This document shows positions 7,186-15,250 of a stretch of DNA of 24,332 nt, piece after piece. Positions within the stretch are counted from its first letter, which is position 1, and every line of letters starts with the position of its first letter. The stretch comes from DATDCV01 sp036524155 (GTDB taxonomy: Bacteria; Verrucomicrobiota; Verrucomicrobiia; Limisphaerales; UBA8199). Location of the stretch: NCBI GenBank assembly GCA_036524155.1, contig DATDCV010000626.1, positions 1-24,332 of the forward strand. Reading direction: 5' to 3'. The translations under genes were made by a program, and so were the position numbers. Below the pieces are notes generated by a model. That model was given only the letters and a program-made list of their open reading frames with translations. It ran no database searches and was not told where the DNA came from.

Positions 7186-7192
7186 GGGAGGT
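7186..7192 (+). promoter_or_regulatory. Strong Shine-Dalgarno of the substrate-binding gene, outside the cassette
   Basis: GGGAGGT ends 3 nt before the ATG at 7196 and starts 6 bp after the right inverted repeat. The cassette therefore left the ribosome-binding site of the next gene intact. Confidence 0.7.
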
Positions 7193-7195
7193 CCT

Positions 7196-8926
7196 ATGAC
7201 AACACGAGGCAAAATTGTTCTGACAGTCCTGTTACTGGCGGTCGTTGGGTTTGGCGTGTATCGCTGGTGGGATAAGATTGCGCCGCAGACCAAGCCGCAG
7301 AGCCACGCGGTGAATGTGGACGAGGTCCGCAAGGCGATTCAAGAGGCCAAGGCGGTGCCGGCGGATATCCCGCTGCTAATCGGAACGAACCCCGCCAGCC
7401 TCGTCGAGCGCTCGGGCATTCCCGCCGTCAGTGGCGTCAGCGACTACGCGAAACCGACCAAAGACGGCAAGCTCGTCATCGAGTTCCCGATTAACGTTTG
7501 GCCGGGGTGGGCGCCGATCATTGTCGCGAACCAGGGCATGGAGCCGAATGACCAGAGCATCTTTGCGAAGAAGTACGGCTTCTTCGTGCGCCTGAGCATC
7601 GTCGATGACCCGGTCAAGGCGCGTGACCTGTTCGCCAGCGGCCAGAGCCACATCCTTTGGGGAACCCTCGACATGATTGCCCTGTTCGCCCCCGAGTTGG
7701 TCAAAGACGTGCGTACGGTGCCCGTCGTGTGTCAGCAGATCGACTTTTCCGGTGGCGGTGATGGCATCGTCGCGCGGGGAGAGATTCGCAGTATCAACGA
7801 TTTCCGCGCCAGCACGGGAAAGCGCAAAAAGGTGGTCCTGGCGCAGAACTCGCCGAGCCATTATTTCATCATGTCGATGCTCATCGATGCGGGGATCGAT
7901 CCCAACGACATCGATTTCAAGTGGTCCGCGGACGCGCCCTCGGCCGCGAAGATTTTTGTGCTGGACCCGTCGTATGACGCGTTTGTCGGCTGGTCGCCGG
8001 ACATCTACAACGTCACGGACAAACTGAAAGGCTCGAGACTGGTGGTGACAACCAGCACCGCCAACCATTTGATCGCCGACGTTTGGGCCGTGCGCAACGA
8101 CTTCTACCGGGACAACCCGGCGATCGTCTCCGGCCTGGTGCGCGGCATCTTCGAAGGCATGGACATGGTTCGCAAGGATCCCAAGACCGGCGCGCGCGCG
8201 CTGGCCAAAGCCTTCAACCTCCCCGAAGAGGACTGTGGCAAGATGATCGGGGACGATGGCGGCATCGCTTCCGGTGACGCCCATCTGACGAATTACCGCG
8301 AGAACGCCAAATTCTTCCTCGACCCCTTCAACCCGGCGAACTTCGAAGTGGTCTGGAAGAGCGCCTCGACTATCTACAAATCGCTAGGCACCATCAACAG
8401 CACGGTCCCCGCCGCCAAGGTCAAAGCCCACACCGTCCTGGCCGCGATGTCCGAGGAATACAAGGACGTGCGTGACCTCTCGCAGCCGACCTTCAAGCCG
8501 GATGCGCTCATGAAGCTCAGCCCGGAAGCCAATGCCGGCCAGGTGCTCACCAAGGCCGTCATGATCTCCTTCGAGCCGAACCGCGCGGTGCTCAACCCGG
8601 AGTACGACAACACCATCCCCACGACGCTCGAGGAGATTGGCAAGCTGTCAGGAAGATTCGGCAATGCCTACATCATCATCGAAGGCAACGCCGATGCCAG
8701 CAAGAAAGGGCTCGTGCCGTCCGACCTCGTGCGCACGCTTTCTTATGAGCGCGCGGACGCCGTCCGCAAGGCGATCATGGAGAAATACAAATTCGATCCG
8801 AACAAGTTCAAGGTGGTGGGCAATGGCTGGGATAATCCGCTGCCCGGCTGCACCGACCCGAGCAACGCGGAAAACAACAAGAAGAACCGGCGAGTCGAGG
8901 TGAAGGTCTTCCCGTTGGAAGGGTGA
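7196..8926 (+). CDS. Membrane-anchored ABC substrate-binding protein fused to an OmpA-like peptidoglycan-binding domain
   Basis: The 576-aa protein begins with one hydrophobic segment (KIVLTVLLLAVVGFGVYRWW) and no lipobox or clear cleavage site, so it is probably anchored in the inner membrane. Residues from about 85 to 390 resemble the NMT1/TauA/nitrate-type binding fold: WPGWAPIIVANQG, FAKKYGFFVRL, VVCQQIDFSGGGDGIVARG and SPSHYFIMSMLIDAGIDPND. The last 130 residues are OmpA-like: VMISFEPNRAVLNPEY, IIIEGNADASKKG, LSYERADAVRKAIMEKY and NKKNRRVEVKVFP. That domain normally binds meso-DAP in peptidoglycan. The protein would deliver an unknown ligand to the permease encoded next while attached to both membrane and cell wall. 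The start has a strong Shine-Dalgarno. Confidence 0.85.
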   Translation: MTTRGKIVLTVLLLAVVGFGVYRWWDKIAPQTKPQSHAVNVDEVRKAIQEAKAVPADIPLLIGTNPASLVERSGIPAVSGVSDYAKPTKDGKLVIEFPINVWPGWAPIIVANQGMEPNDQSIFAKKYGFFVRLSIVDDPVKARDLFASGQSHILWGTLDMIALFAPELVKDVRTVPVVCQQIDFSGGGDGIVARGEIRSINDFRASTGKRKKVVLAQNSPSHYFIMSMLIDAGIDPNDIDFKWSADAPSAAKIFVLDPSYDAFVGWSPDIYNVTDKLKGSRLVVTTSTANHLIADVWAVRNDFYRDNPAIVSGLVRGIFEGMDMVRKDPKTGARALAKAFNLPEEDCGKMIGDDGGIASGDAHLTNYRENAKFFLDPFNPANFEVVWKSASTIYKSLGTINSTVPAAKVKAHTVLAAMSEEYKDVRDLSQPTFKPDALMKLSPEANAGQVLTKAVMISFEPNRAVLNPEYDNTIPTTLEEIGKLSGRFGNAYIIIEGNADASKKGLVPSDLVRTLSYERADAVRKAIMEKYKFDPNKFKVVGNGWDNPLPGCTDPSNAENNKKNRRVEVKVFPLEG

Positions 8927-9027
8927 AGACCGGTCTTGATCCGTTGCACCGGCCCAGCAACCGGCCTGACCGGCAGAACCCAGGCCCCGGCAGGTAATCG
9001 CGATGCCTCTGAACCTGTGAACCGATT

Positions 9028-9897
9028 ATGCCCGGATTCTTGAAATTCTTTGTTTTCGCCCTCGCGTTCGTGCTGGCGCTGACAGCGGTTGTGCGCTTCG
9101 CGAAACTGCGAGTTAACTCCGAGTTGAGGGCCGCGCGCGCGCTGGGGCTCACCGCCTTATTTGTCGGCGTGCTGCTGGTGGTGTGGTGGTTTGTCACCCG
9201 CGGCGAGCCCAGCGAGAGGTTGGTGCAACCCCTAATTCTCCCCGCACCAATCGAGGTCCTGAAGGCCTTCGGACCGCTGCATTTTGAGCAGGGCCTGGTT
9301 CGCAGCGCGCTTTATTCCTGGCTCCGGGTCACGGGCGGCTTCTGCCTGGCTGCGCTGGTGGCCATTCCGCTGGGCGTTTACATGGCCACGTTCCCGGCGG
9401 TGTCGGCGTTCTTTCGGCCACTCGCGCTTGCCGGCGCCTACGTGCCAATCGTCGTTTTCATTCCCCTGAGCCTCACCTGGTTCGGCACACAGGAAACCCA
9501 AAAAATTGGCTTTCTGTTCATCGCCTGCTTTGTCGCGTTGCTGCCGTTGGTCATCAAAGACATTTCCGACGTGCCGTCGGCGTTTCTCGATGTGGCGGTG
9601 ACCAAGGGCGCGTCGCAGTGGCAACTGGTGCGCCATGTACTGTTCCCCGTTGCCAAGGCGAACATCTGGGACCACCTGCGGGGCGTCTACGGAGTCGGTT
9701 GGGGATGGATCATCATGGCCGAAATCGTCGTCCGGCCGGAATACGGCCTGGGCGGCCTCATCGCTGTGTCCGAACGGCGCAGTCACACGGAATCAATCTA
9801 CGCGGTGATCGTAGTGATCGTGCTAATCGCCATCGCCTGCGACCAGCTCTGGCGATTGGGCGGCGAGATCTTGTTCCCGTATCGCAGAACCAGGTGA
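9028..9897 (+). CDS. ABC transporter permease, TauC/SsuC/NrtB type
   Basis: The 289-aa protein is an inner-membrane permease with about seven hydrophobic segments. The first (FLKFFVFALAFVLALTAVV) is an extra N-terminal helix before the usual core. The cytoplasmic coupling (EAA-like) loop is DVAVTKGASQWQLVRHVLFP, followed by the typical YGVGWGWIIMAEIVV and YGLGGLI region. Relatives import nitrate, taurine, alkanesulfonates or thiamine precursors. The substrate here is unknown. It lies 101 bp after the binding-protein gene, and its stop is 2 nt before the ATPase start, so the two are translationally close. No Shine-Dalgarno is evident before the ATG. Confidence 0.9.
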   Translation: MPGFLKFFVFALAFVLALTAVVRFAKLRVNSELRAARALGLTALFVGVLLVVWWFVTRGEPSERLVQPLILPAPIEVLKAFGPLHFEQGLVRSALYSWLRVTGGFCLAALVAIPLGVYMATFPAVSAFFRPLALAGAYVPIVVFIPLSLTWFGTQETQKIGFLFIACFVALLPLVIKDISDVPSAFLDVAVTKGASQWQLVRHVLFPVAKANIWDHLRGVYGVGWGWIIMAEIVVRPEYGLGGLIAVSERRSHTESIYAVIVVIVLIAIACDQLWRLGGEILFPYRRTR

Positions 9898-9899
9898 CT

Positions 9900-10802
9900 A
9901 TGAGCGAGACCGCCCCGATACCTCCCGGCCAGCCCGGACCCGCCGTCAAGCCGTCGGTTCCCGCCGTTGGCACTGCCCCGGTTACTCCTGGCTCGCGACC
10001 AGACGTCGTTGTATTCAAGAATGTCACGAAATGTTTCGGCCAGGGGTCGGACATCAAGGTGGCAATTCAGGAGGTGTCGTTCGTCGTCGAGGATGCGCCT
10101 GATGTCGGCGAGTTGGTGACCATCGTTGGGCCTTCCGGCTGCGGCAAATCCACCCTGCTAAGAATCATCGCCGGGTTGAAGCCTCATTTCCCTCCGACGC
10201 GAGGTGAGGTGCGGGTATTCGCCAAACCAATCGAAGAACCCGGCCCTGACCGCGGCCTGGTCGATCAGAAGTACTCGATGCTGCCTCACCTCAACGTCAT
10301 CGATAACATTGGTTTCGGGCTCAAACTGAGGGGCGTGGGGCGTTCCGAGCGCCTCGACCGCGCCCGGGATTGGGTCGGCAAAGTCGGTCTGGAGGGATCC
10401 GAAAAGAAATTCCCTAACGAACTTTCGGGCGGCATGCAGCAACGCGTCGCCATCGCCGCGACCTTGATTCTGCAACCGCGAATTCTGCTGATGGACGAGC
10501 CGTTTGGGGCCTTGGACCCTGGCATTCGGCTTCGCATGCAGGAGCTTCTCATCAAACTGTGGAATGAACAGCAGGGGACCGTCTTCCTGGTGACACACTC
10601 GGTCGAGGAAGCCGTATACCTCGGGGACCGTGTCTTCTTGATGGCCTCCCAGCCCGGCCGCCTGGTTGAGGTCTTGAAAGTGCCGCGCCCGGCGGAACCG
10701 CCGGAGGAAAGCAGGCGGAAACCCTGGTTCATTAATTTCTCGCAGGCGCTCCTGCGGCGGCTGGAAGACGAATCCGCTGCTCCTGCGGCCTTGAAAAGGT
10801 AA
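9900..10802 (+). CDS. ABC transporter ATP-binding protein, TauB/SsuB/NrtD type
   Basis: The 300-aa protein has a Pro-rich N-terminal extension of about 35 residues (APIPPGQPGPAVKPSVPAVG) before a complete nucleotide-binding domain. It shows Walker A GPSGCGKST, a Q-loop in LVDQKYSMLPHLNVIDN, the signature LSGGMQQRVAIA, Walker B ILLMDEPFGALD and the switch histidine in VTHSVEEA. It would energise the permease encoded just upstream. The ATG at 9900 lies 2 nt after the permease stop and is preferred over the longer upstream frame, which overlaps the permease gene. Confidence 0.92.
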   Translation: MSETAPIPPGQPGPAVKPSVPAVGTAPVTPGSRPDVVVFKNVTKCFGQGSDIKVAIQEVSFVVEDAPDVGELVTIVGPSGCGKSTLLRIIAGLKPHFPPTRGEVRVFAKPIEEPGPDRGLVDQKYSMLPHLNVIDNIGFGLKLRGVGRSERLDRARDWVGKVGLEGSEKKFPNELSGGMQQRVAIAATLILQPRILLMDEPFGALDPGIRLRMQELLIKLWNEQQGTVFLVTHSVEEAVYLGDRVFLMASQPGRLVEVLKVPRPAEPPEESRRKPWFINFSQALLRRLEDESAAPAALKR

Positions 10803-10833
10803 ACGCTCCGCTGTTAAGCAACGGGCGGAGCGT
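10803..10833 (+). terminator. Hairpin after the ABC ATPase gene (no T-run)
   Basis: ACGCTCCG (10803-10810) and CGGAGCGT (10826-10833) form a perfect 8-bp stem with a 15-nt loop, starting right after the stop codon. No T-run follows, so full termination is doubtful. It may instead be a partial terminator or RNA-processing site that separates the ABC genes from the next two genes, 134 bp further on. Confidence 0.4.
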
Positions 10834-10936
10834 GGCGACTGTTCAGGCCGGCTGGGCGTGAAATGATTATAAAGAGCGCCAGATTTTGGATGTGCGTAAT
10901 CAGGTTCTCCAGCTAAACTGACCTGGAGCTAACAGC

Positions 10937-11914
10937 ATGGACGACCAAACGCCAAATTATCGCCGGGAGTTCTTCAAGAGCCCGCACCATGCGATCCTGG
11001 GCTTCGTGACGCTGGGTCTGGGATTTCTTAGCGCCCAATTCCTTGGCCTGATCGTGGGTGTTACCGCGTATGTGCTGGGCTGGATTTACCTTCCCGACCT
11101 CCCCCTGTTCCGCAATTGGGTGGACCGGCGCGGTACCGCCGCCCGGAAAGCCCAGGAGGCTGCCAAAATTGCGGAGTTTGTTCAACGCCGCGATACGCTC
11201 TTGCGGTCGCTTTCGCCTGAGCGTCGCGAGCGCTACGGCCGGCTGACCCAGGTCTGCCGCGACATTGAGAGCGCCGGCACGGATAGCCCCCTGGCGTCCG
11301 CCGATTCCTCCACTGATCCGCGTCTCAAGAAGCTCGACGAATTGATGTGGACCTACCTCCGTTTGCTGGGCATCGAAGAATCGCTCAAGCGTTTTGTTGA
11401 AACCGAGGAGGGCGATAATCTGCCTGCGCTCGTAACCGAGGCGCAGGCTGAAGCCACGCGCCTCAACGCCGAGCTCGAGGCGCTCAAGGACAAGGGCGAC
11501 ACCGGCACCTTCGAGACCCGGCAACGGTATCTCAACTCCCGCCTCGAACGCCTGGAAGTCCTCCGCAAACGCCAGCAGCGCGCCGAGCAGGCCAAGGCCA
11601 ACCTCGAACTGGTCGTCTCGGAACAGGATCGCCTGGACCAGCAAATCAAGTTGCTCCGCGCCGACTCGGTCGCCACCAAGAACGCCGAGACCCTGACCGC
11701 GCGCATCGATGCCACGGTCGAACACCTTGACCAGACGAACAAATGGCTTTCCGAGCTGGACGAGTTTAAGGATCTGGTTGGTGATATGCCCGCGACCGAC
11801 GTACGCGTCGGGTACCAGGCAAATCCGTGGACCCCCTCTCAGCCGCAACAGCCGCCGGTCCTCCCAACCTCCGGCGTCCGCAAAGCAGCGCCCCTGCGTC
11901 AGAAACAGGGCTGA
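10937..11914 (+). CDS. Membrane-anchored coiled-coil protein of unknown function
   Basis: I do not recognise a named family. The 325-aa protein has a short polar start (MDDQTPNYRREFFKSPHHA), then a hydrophobic hairpin (ILGFVTLGLGFLSAQFLGLIVGVTAYVLGWIYL, residues about 19-51). Next come about 230 residues of charged helix with coiled-coil character (ALVTEAQAEATRLNAELEAL, YLNSRLERLEVLRKRQQRAE, LDQQIKLLRADSVATKNAE), and a Pro/Gln-rich tail. It is probably a two-TM inner-membrane protein with a cytoplasmic coiled coil. GGAG lies 8 nt before the ATG. The AAA gene starts 1 nt after its stop, so the two products are likely partners. It could be an adaptor or substrate for the ATPase. Confidence 0.75.
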   Translation: MDDQTPNYRREFFKSPHHAILGFVTLGLGFLSAQFLGLIVGVTAYVLGWIYLPDLPLFRNWVDRRGTAARKAQEAAKIAEFVQRRDTLLRSLSPERRERYGRLTQVCRDIESAGTDSPLASADSSTDPRLKKLDELMWTYLRLLGIEESLKRFVETEEGDNLPALVTEAQAEATRLNAELEALKDKGDTGTFETRQRYLNSRLERLEVLRKRQQRAEQAKANLELVVSEQDRLDQQIKLLRADSVATKNAETLTARIDATVEHLDQTNKWLSELDEFKDLVGDMPATDVRVGYQANPWTPSQPQQPPVLPTSGVRKAAPLRQKQG

Positions 11915-11915
11915 A

Positions 11916-13733
11916 ATGAAAACTGAATCGCCCTCGAAGCCCGCCCTTCCCCCGGTTAAGACCAACGGCGAAATCGCGCGCCTGCCGCTCAGCGGTTGGG
12001 CTCTGGAGTTGGCCCGGCGCTGGAACGGCGGCACTTATTCGCTCTTCGTCCTGCACGGAAACATTTTTGACCTGTTCCCCGTTCAGGAATCCTCCGGCCT
12101 GACCTATGTGCCGCTCAAGAGTTTTCTCGCTCGCCGGTTGTTCCCGGAGCGCTCATGCCTGCTCTTTTACGATATCAGCGACGGCCTGACTTTCGGCTCG
12201 TCCGCCATGCAGAAGAACTTCTTCGAATGGCTCCAGGTTTACGACGACGTCGAGGGCACCAATTTTCATCAGGCAGGACCGCCGCGCGAGTTTATCCGTC
12301 TGGCGCCGCTGCTCCGCCGCTTCTTCCTGCGCGTCGCGGAGGAAAAGGAAGAGTGGAAGGGCATCACCCTGATCATCGACTTCCCCGAAAAATTGATCCC
12401 GGCTTCCGAGGAAGCCAATGCCAGTGCCGACGAGCGCCTCAATGTGGTGACCTTCCTGAAATGGGCCGCCGCGCCGGAGATGGCCAAGCTGGATATTGGC
12501 GTCGTCCTGGTGGCCGAATCCGCCGCCGAATTAAATGCGCGCCTGTTGCAGAACCCCGACGTCGCCCAGGTGCGGATCGACTTGCCTGACGCGGAAGAAC
12601 GTCTGCGCTTCCTAAAGTCAGGATGGGCCGAGACGATGGCGCAAGGGAAAGCCTTCCCTGAGTGGAGCGATTTTACTCCCGAAGATCTCGCCGCGCGCAC
12701 TTCCGGTTTGAACCTGCTGCGCATCCGACATTTCCTGGCGGAGGCGATCCGGAACGGAACCCGCGTGACCCAGGAACATGTCACGGCGAGCAAGAAACGC
12801 CTCATCGAAGAGTACTGCCAGGGCCTCGTGCGCTTCAAGGACCCCAAACCCGGCGTCAGTCTCGACCGCGTCGCGACCCACACCGCCGCAAAAAAGCGCC
12901 TGCGCGAGCTGGCCTGGCTCATCAAAAACGGCAAGAGCGATGTGCTCGAACGGGGCCTGCTGGTGCCCGGCCGCGTCGGCGTCGGCAAATCTTTTCTTGT
13001 CGATTGCTTCGCCAGCGAGTGCGGTTTGCCCGTAATGGAAATGGGAGATTTCCGGTCGAAATGGGTTGGCGACACGGAGCGGCAGCAGACCCGTATTCTA
13101 ATGACCATCCGCGCCCTCGGACCGGTCATTGTGGTAGTGGACGAGGCCGACGCGGTGTTCGGAACTCGTGAGGCCGATGGCGACAGCGGCGTCTCCGGGC
13201 GGGTGTTCGCGGCGTTTGCGGCGCACATCGGGGATTCCACGTTGCGCGGCCGCGAGCTCTGGTTCGCCATGACGTCCCGTCCCGATCTGCTCTCGATTGA
13301 CATGAAACGCCAGGGCCGCTTTGGGCTCTGCATTCCGCTGTTCCCCGCGCAATGCCCGGACGAGGTGCTTGAATTATTCACCACCGTCGCTCGCGTGAAG
13401 GGCATCACTCTCTCCGGCCCGATTCTTGCCTACATCCGCGAAAACCTCGGCGGCCAACCGCTTACCGGCAGCGATGTGGAATCGATTCTCATCCGAAGCA
13501 AGGAACGGGCGGTGTTGGCAAACCGGGATACCGACGTGCAGCGCCAGGACATCGAGGATGCCGTCAGTTCCTTCGTCGACCCCCTCGATCCGCAATTGCT
13601 GGCCCTCCAGGAACTGGCGGCCGTGCTCGCGTGCTCCGACCGCCGGTACCTTCCCGAACGATATCGCACCGCCGATCGCGCCGAACTCCTGGATCAGTTC
13701 GCCCGGTTGAAGCTGCGGGCGGGCCACCGCTGA
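11916..13733 (+). CDS. Tandem AAA ATPase (Ycf46-like), N-terminal module degenerate
   Basis: The 605-aa protein has two AAA-like halves. The first (about 25-300) has AAA-like strands and a lid-like stretch (DLAARTSGLNLLRIRHFLAEA) but no P-loop; HGNIFDLF stands in its place. The second is intact: Walker A GRVGVGKS (K about 358), Walker B VIVVVDEADAVF (D409/E410), sensor-1 WFAMTSRPD and the putative arginine-finger region MKRQGRFGL. The layout and pattern resemble Ycf46 and classical remodelling AAA proteins, which use ATP to move or unfold protein partners. The start is the ATG at 11916, 1 nt after the upstream stop. No membrane helix or protease domain is present. In this context it may act on the coiled-coil or PspA-like protein. 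Confidence 0.85.
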   Translation: MKTESPSKPALPPVKTNGEIARLPLSGWALELARRWNGGTYSLFVLHGNIFDLFPVQESSGLTYVPLKSFLARRLFPERSCLLFYDISDGLTFGSSAMQKNFFEWLQVYDDVEGTNFHQAGPPREFIRLAPLLRRFFLRVAEEKEEWKGITLIIDFPEKLIPASEEANASADERLNVVTFLKWAAAPEMAKLDIGVVLVAESAAELNARLLQNPDVAQVRIDLPDAEERLRFLKSGWAETMAQGKAFPEWSDFTPEDLAARTSGLNLLRIRHFLAEAIRNGTRVTQEHVTASKKRLIEEYCQGLVRFKDPKPGVSLDRVATHTAAKKRLRELAWLIKNGKSDVLERGLLVPGRVGVGKSFLVDCFASECGLPVMEMGDFRSKWVGDTERQQTRILMTIRALGPVIVVVDEADAVFGTREADGDSGVSGRVFAAFAAHIGDSTLRGRELWFAMTSRPDLLSIDMKRQGRFGLCIPLFPAQCPDEVLELFTTVARVKGITLSGPILAYIRENLGGQPLTGSDVESILIRSKERAVLANRDTDVQRQDIEDAVSSFVDPLDPQLLALQELAAVLACSDRRYLPERYRTADRAELLDQFARLKLRAGHR

Positions 13734-13745
13734 ACCGTTCACCAG

Positions 13746-14528
13746 TTGAGCGTAATTACTTTTACGACGGATTTTGGCGCGCGGGACGGGTTTGTCGGTA
13801 CCATGAAGGGTGTGATCCTCGGGATCAATTCTGCTGCCAGGATTGTTGATCTCACTCACGAAATCCCGCCTGGTGACCTCCGCGGAGGTGCCTTTGCGCT
13901 CGCCACAAGCTTCCGGTTTTTCCCCAAAGGAACCGTCCACCTGGCCGTCGTTGATCCCGGCGTCGGCACGGCGAGACGAGCAATCGCCGTTAAAACGTCG
14001 CGCTTCTTTTTTGTCGGACCGGACAACGGGGTGTTATCGTGGGCCCTCGCGCGTGAAGACATCGTCGCCATCCACGAACTTCAGAACACAGCCTTTTTTC
14101 TACGGCCTGTCAGCCGGACGTTCCATGGTCGGGACGTGTTTGCACCCGCTGCTGCCCATCTCAGCCGAGGTGTGCCGCTTCGCCGACTCGGACCGGCCCT
14201 GGAAGAGATCGTACGATTGCCTTGGCCTGAACCGCGCAGGGCAGGGGACCAGTTACGGGGCGAGGTGGTTTACGTTGACCGTTTTGGCAACGCGATTACC
14301 AACATCGACCCAGGCGCGCTCGGACGTTTTAGCGGTGCGGGATTTCGAGTGTTTCGCCAGGGCAAGCGGCTTTGCGACGTGGCAGAGTGTTATGCCGCAG
14401 TGGCCGCCGGCCACGCGGTAGCGATCATGGGCTCGACCGGCTTTCTCGAGATCGCCGTTAATGGTGGCAACGCCAGCAGACAACTGAACCTTCCGGTCGG
14501 AACGGTTGTCAGCGTCAGATGTCGATGA
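13746..14528 (+). CDS. S-adenosyl-L-methionine hydrolase (adenosine-forming), DUF62 family
   Basis: The 260-aa protein matches the DUF62/SAM hydroxide adenosyltransferase family. The N-terminal motif is ITFTTDFGARDGFVGTMKG; later come VDLTHEIPPGDLRGGAF, VHLAVVDPGVGTARRAIA, FVGPDNGVLSWA and GEVVYVDRFGNAITNI. Enzymes of this family split SAM into adenosine and methionine using an activated water. The start is a TTG at 13746, since no ATG lies before the conserved N-terminus. The TTG is 12 nt after the AAA stop with no clear Shine-Dalgarno, so translational coupling is likely. Its last 14 bp overlap the convergent rhomboid gene. Confidence 0.9.
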   Translation: MSVITFTTDFGARDGFVGTMKGVILGINSAARIVDLTHEIPPGDLRGGAFALATSFRFFPKGTVHLAVVDPGVGTARRAIAVKTSRFFFVGPDNGVLSWALAREDIVAIHELQNTAFFLRPVSRTFHGRDVFAPAAAHLSRGVPLRRLGPALEEIVRLPWPEPRRAGDQLRGEVVYVDRFGNAITNIDPGALGRFSGAGFRVFRQGKRLCDVAECYAAVAAGHAVAIMGSTGFLEIAVNGGNASRQLNLPVGTVVSVRCR

Positions 14529-15213
14529 CACCGGGCAGTCGGCGGGGCCGCTTCGCGGGCAGGGACGCTCCAAAGCCGAACAGAAAACCTCCGACGTGCG
14601 CCCACCAGGCCACGCCGCTGAAACTTGACTCCCGTGCGCCCAGGCTGAGTGTGCCGTTGAAGAACTGAAGAAAGAACCACCAGCCCAGGAACAATATTGC
14701 CGGCAGGACAATCGTTGGACCGAAAAAGAAGGGAGGGATTAGCGTCTCGACTTTGGCAAACGGGTAAAACCTGAAATAACTTCCCATCACCGCCGCGATC
14801 GCGCCGCTCGCCCCGATGGTGGGAACCGGCGAGCCGGCGTTGGTAAGAATATGCAGCACCGCCGCCGCGATGCCGCCCGCCAAATAAAGCCCCACGTAGC
14901 GGAGCCGTCCCAACCGATCTTCCACGTTGTCCCCAAAAATCCAGAGGGTCCACATGTTCCCGATCAGATGCAGCCAGCCGCCATGCAAAAACATCGAACT
15001 GAAAAGCGCGGCGACTTGTTCGCGCAATGAAAAGAGGTTCGCGACCTCCCCGATCGTGTACCGTGCGGGAACCACGCCATGGGTGAGCAGGTAGTCCTGC
15101 AGGGTGCCTCCCAGGCGCAGTTCGTGTAGAAAGAAGACCGCATTAAGGACAATGATCCCCAGAGTCACCGCCGGGAACCGAGAGGACGGAATATTATCTC
15201 TGAGGGGCAACAT
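14515..15213 (-). CDS. Rhomboid family intramembrane serine protease
   Basis: The 232-aa protein has about six membrane helices. It shows the rhomboid signature HLIGN (H82/N86), the nucleophile in IGASGA (S136) and the catalytic His in WWAHVGG (H206). The L1 loop is long, with paired hydrophobic and charged stretches (THGVVPARYTIGEVANLFSL). It is more compact than the rhomboid at 849-1730 and lacks the cytosolic tail. It is the last gene of the minus-strand HtrA, HPF-like, DnaJ-like series, starting 37 bp after the DnaJ-like stop. The context suggests a role in membrane-protein quality control, though the substrate cannot be told from sequence. Confidence 0.9.
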   Translation of the reverse strand: MLPLRDNIPSSRFPAVTLGIIVLNAVFFLHELRLGGTLQDYLLTHGVVPARYTIGEVANLFSLREQVAALFSSMFLHGGWLHLIGNMWTLWIFGDNVEDRLGRLRYVGLYLAGGIAAAVLHILTNAGSPVPTIGASGAIAAVMGSYFRFYPFAKVETLIPPFFFGPTIVLPAILFLGWWFFLQFFNGTLSLGARESSFSGVAWWAHVGGFLFGFGASLPAKRPRRLPGVIDI

Positions 15214-15250
15214 AACCGCGAACCCGTGTGCTTAGGCCGCGCGCTGCGCT

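Noticed and set aside
10913..12034. 373-codon open frame on the minus strand
   Set aside because: It is antisense to the coiled-coil gene and the AAA start; GC-rich third positions keep the frame open without motifs.
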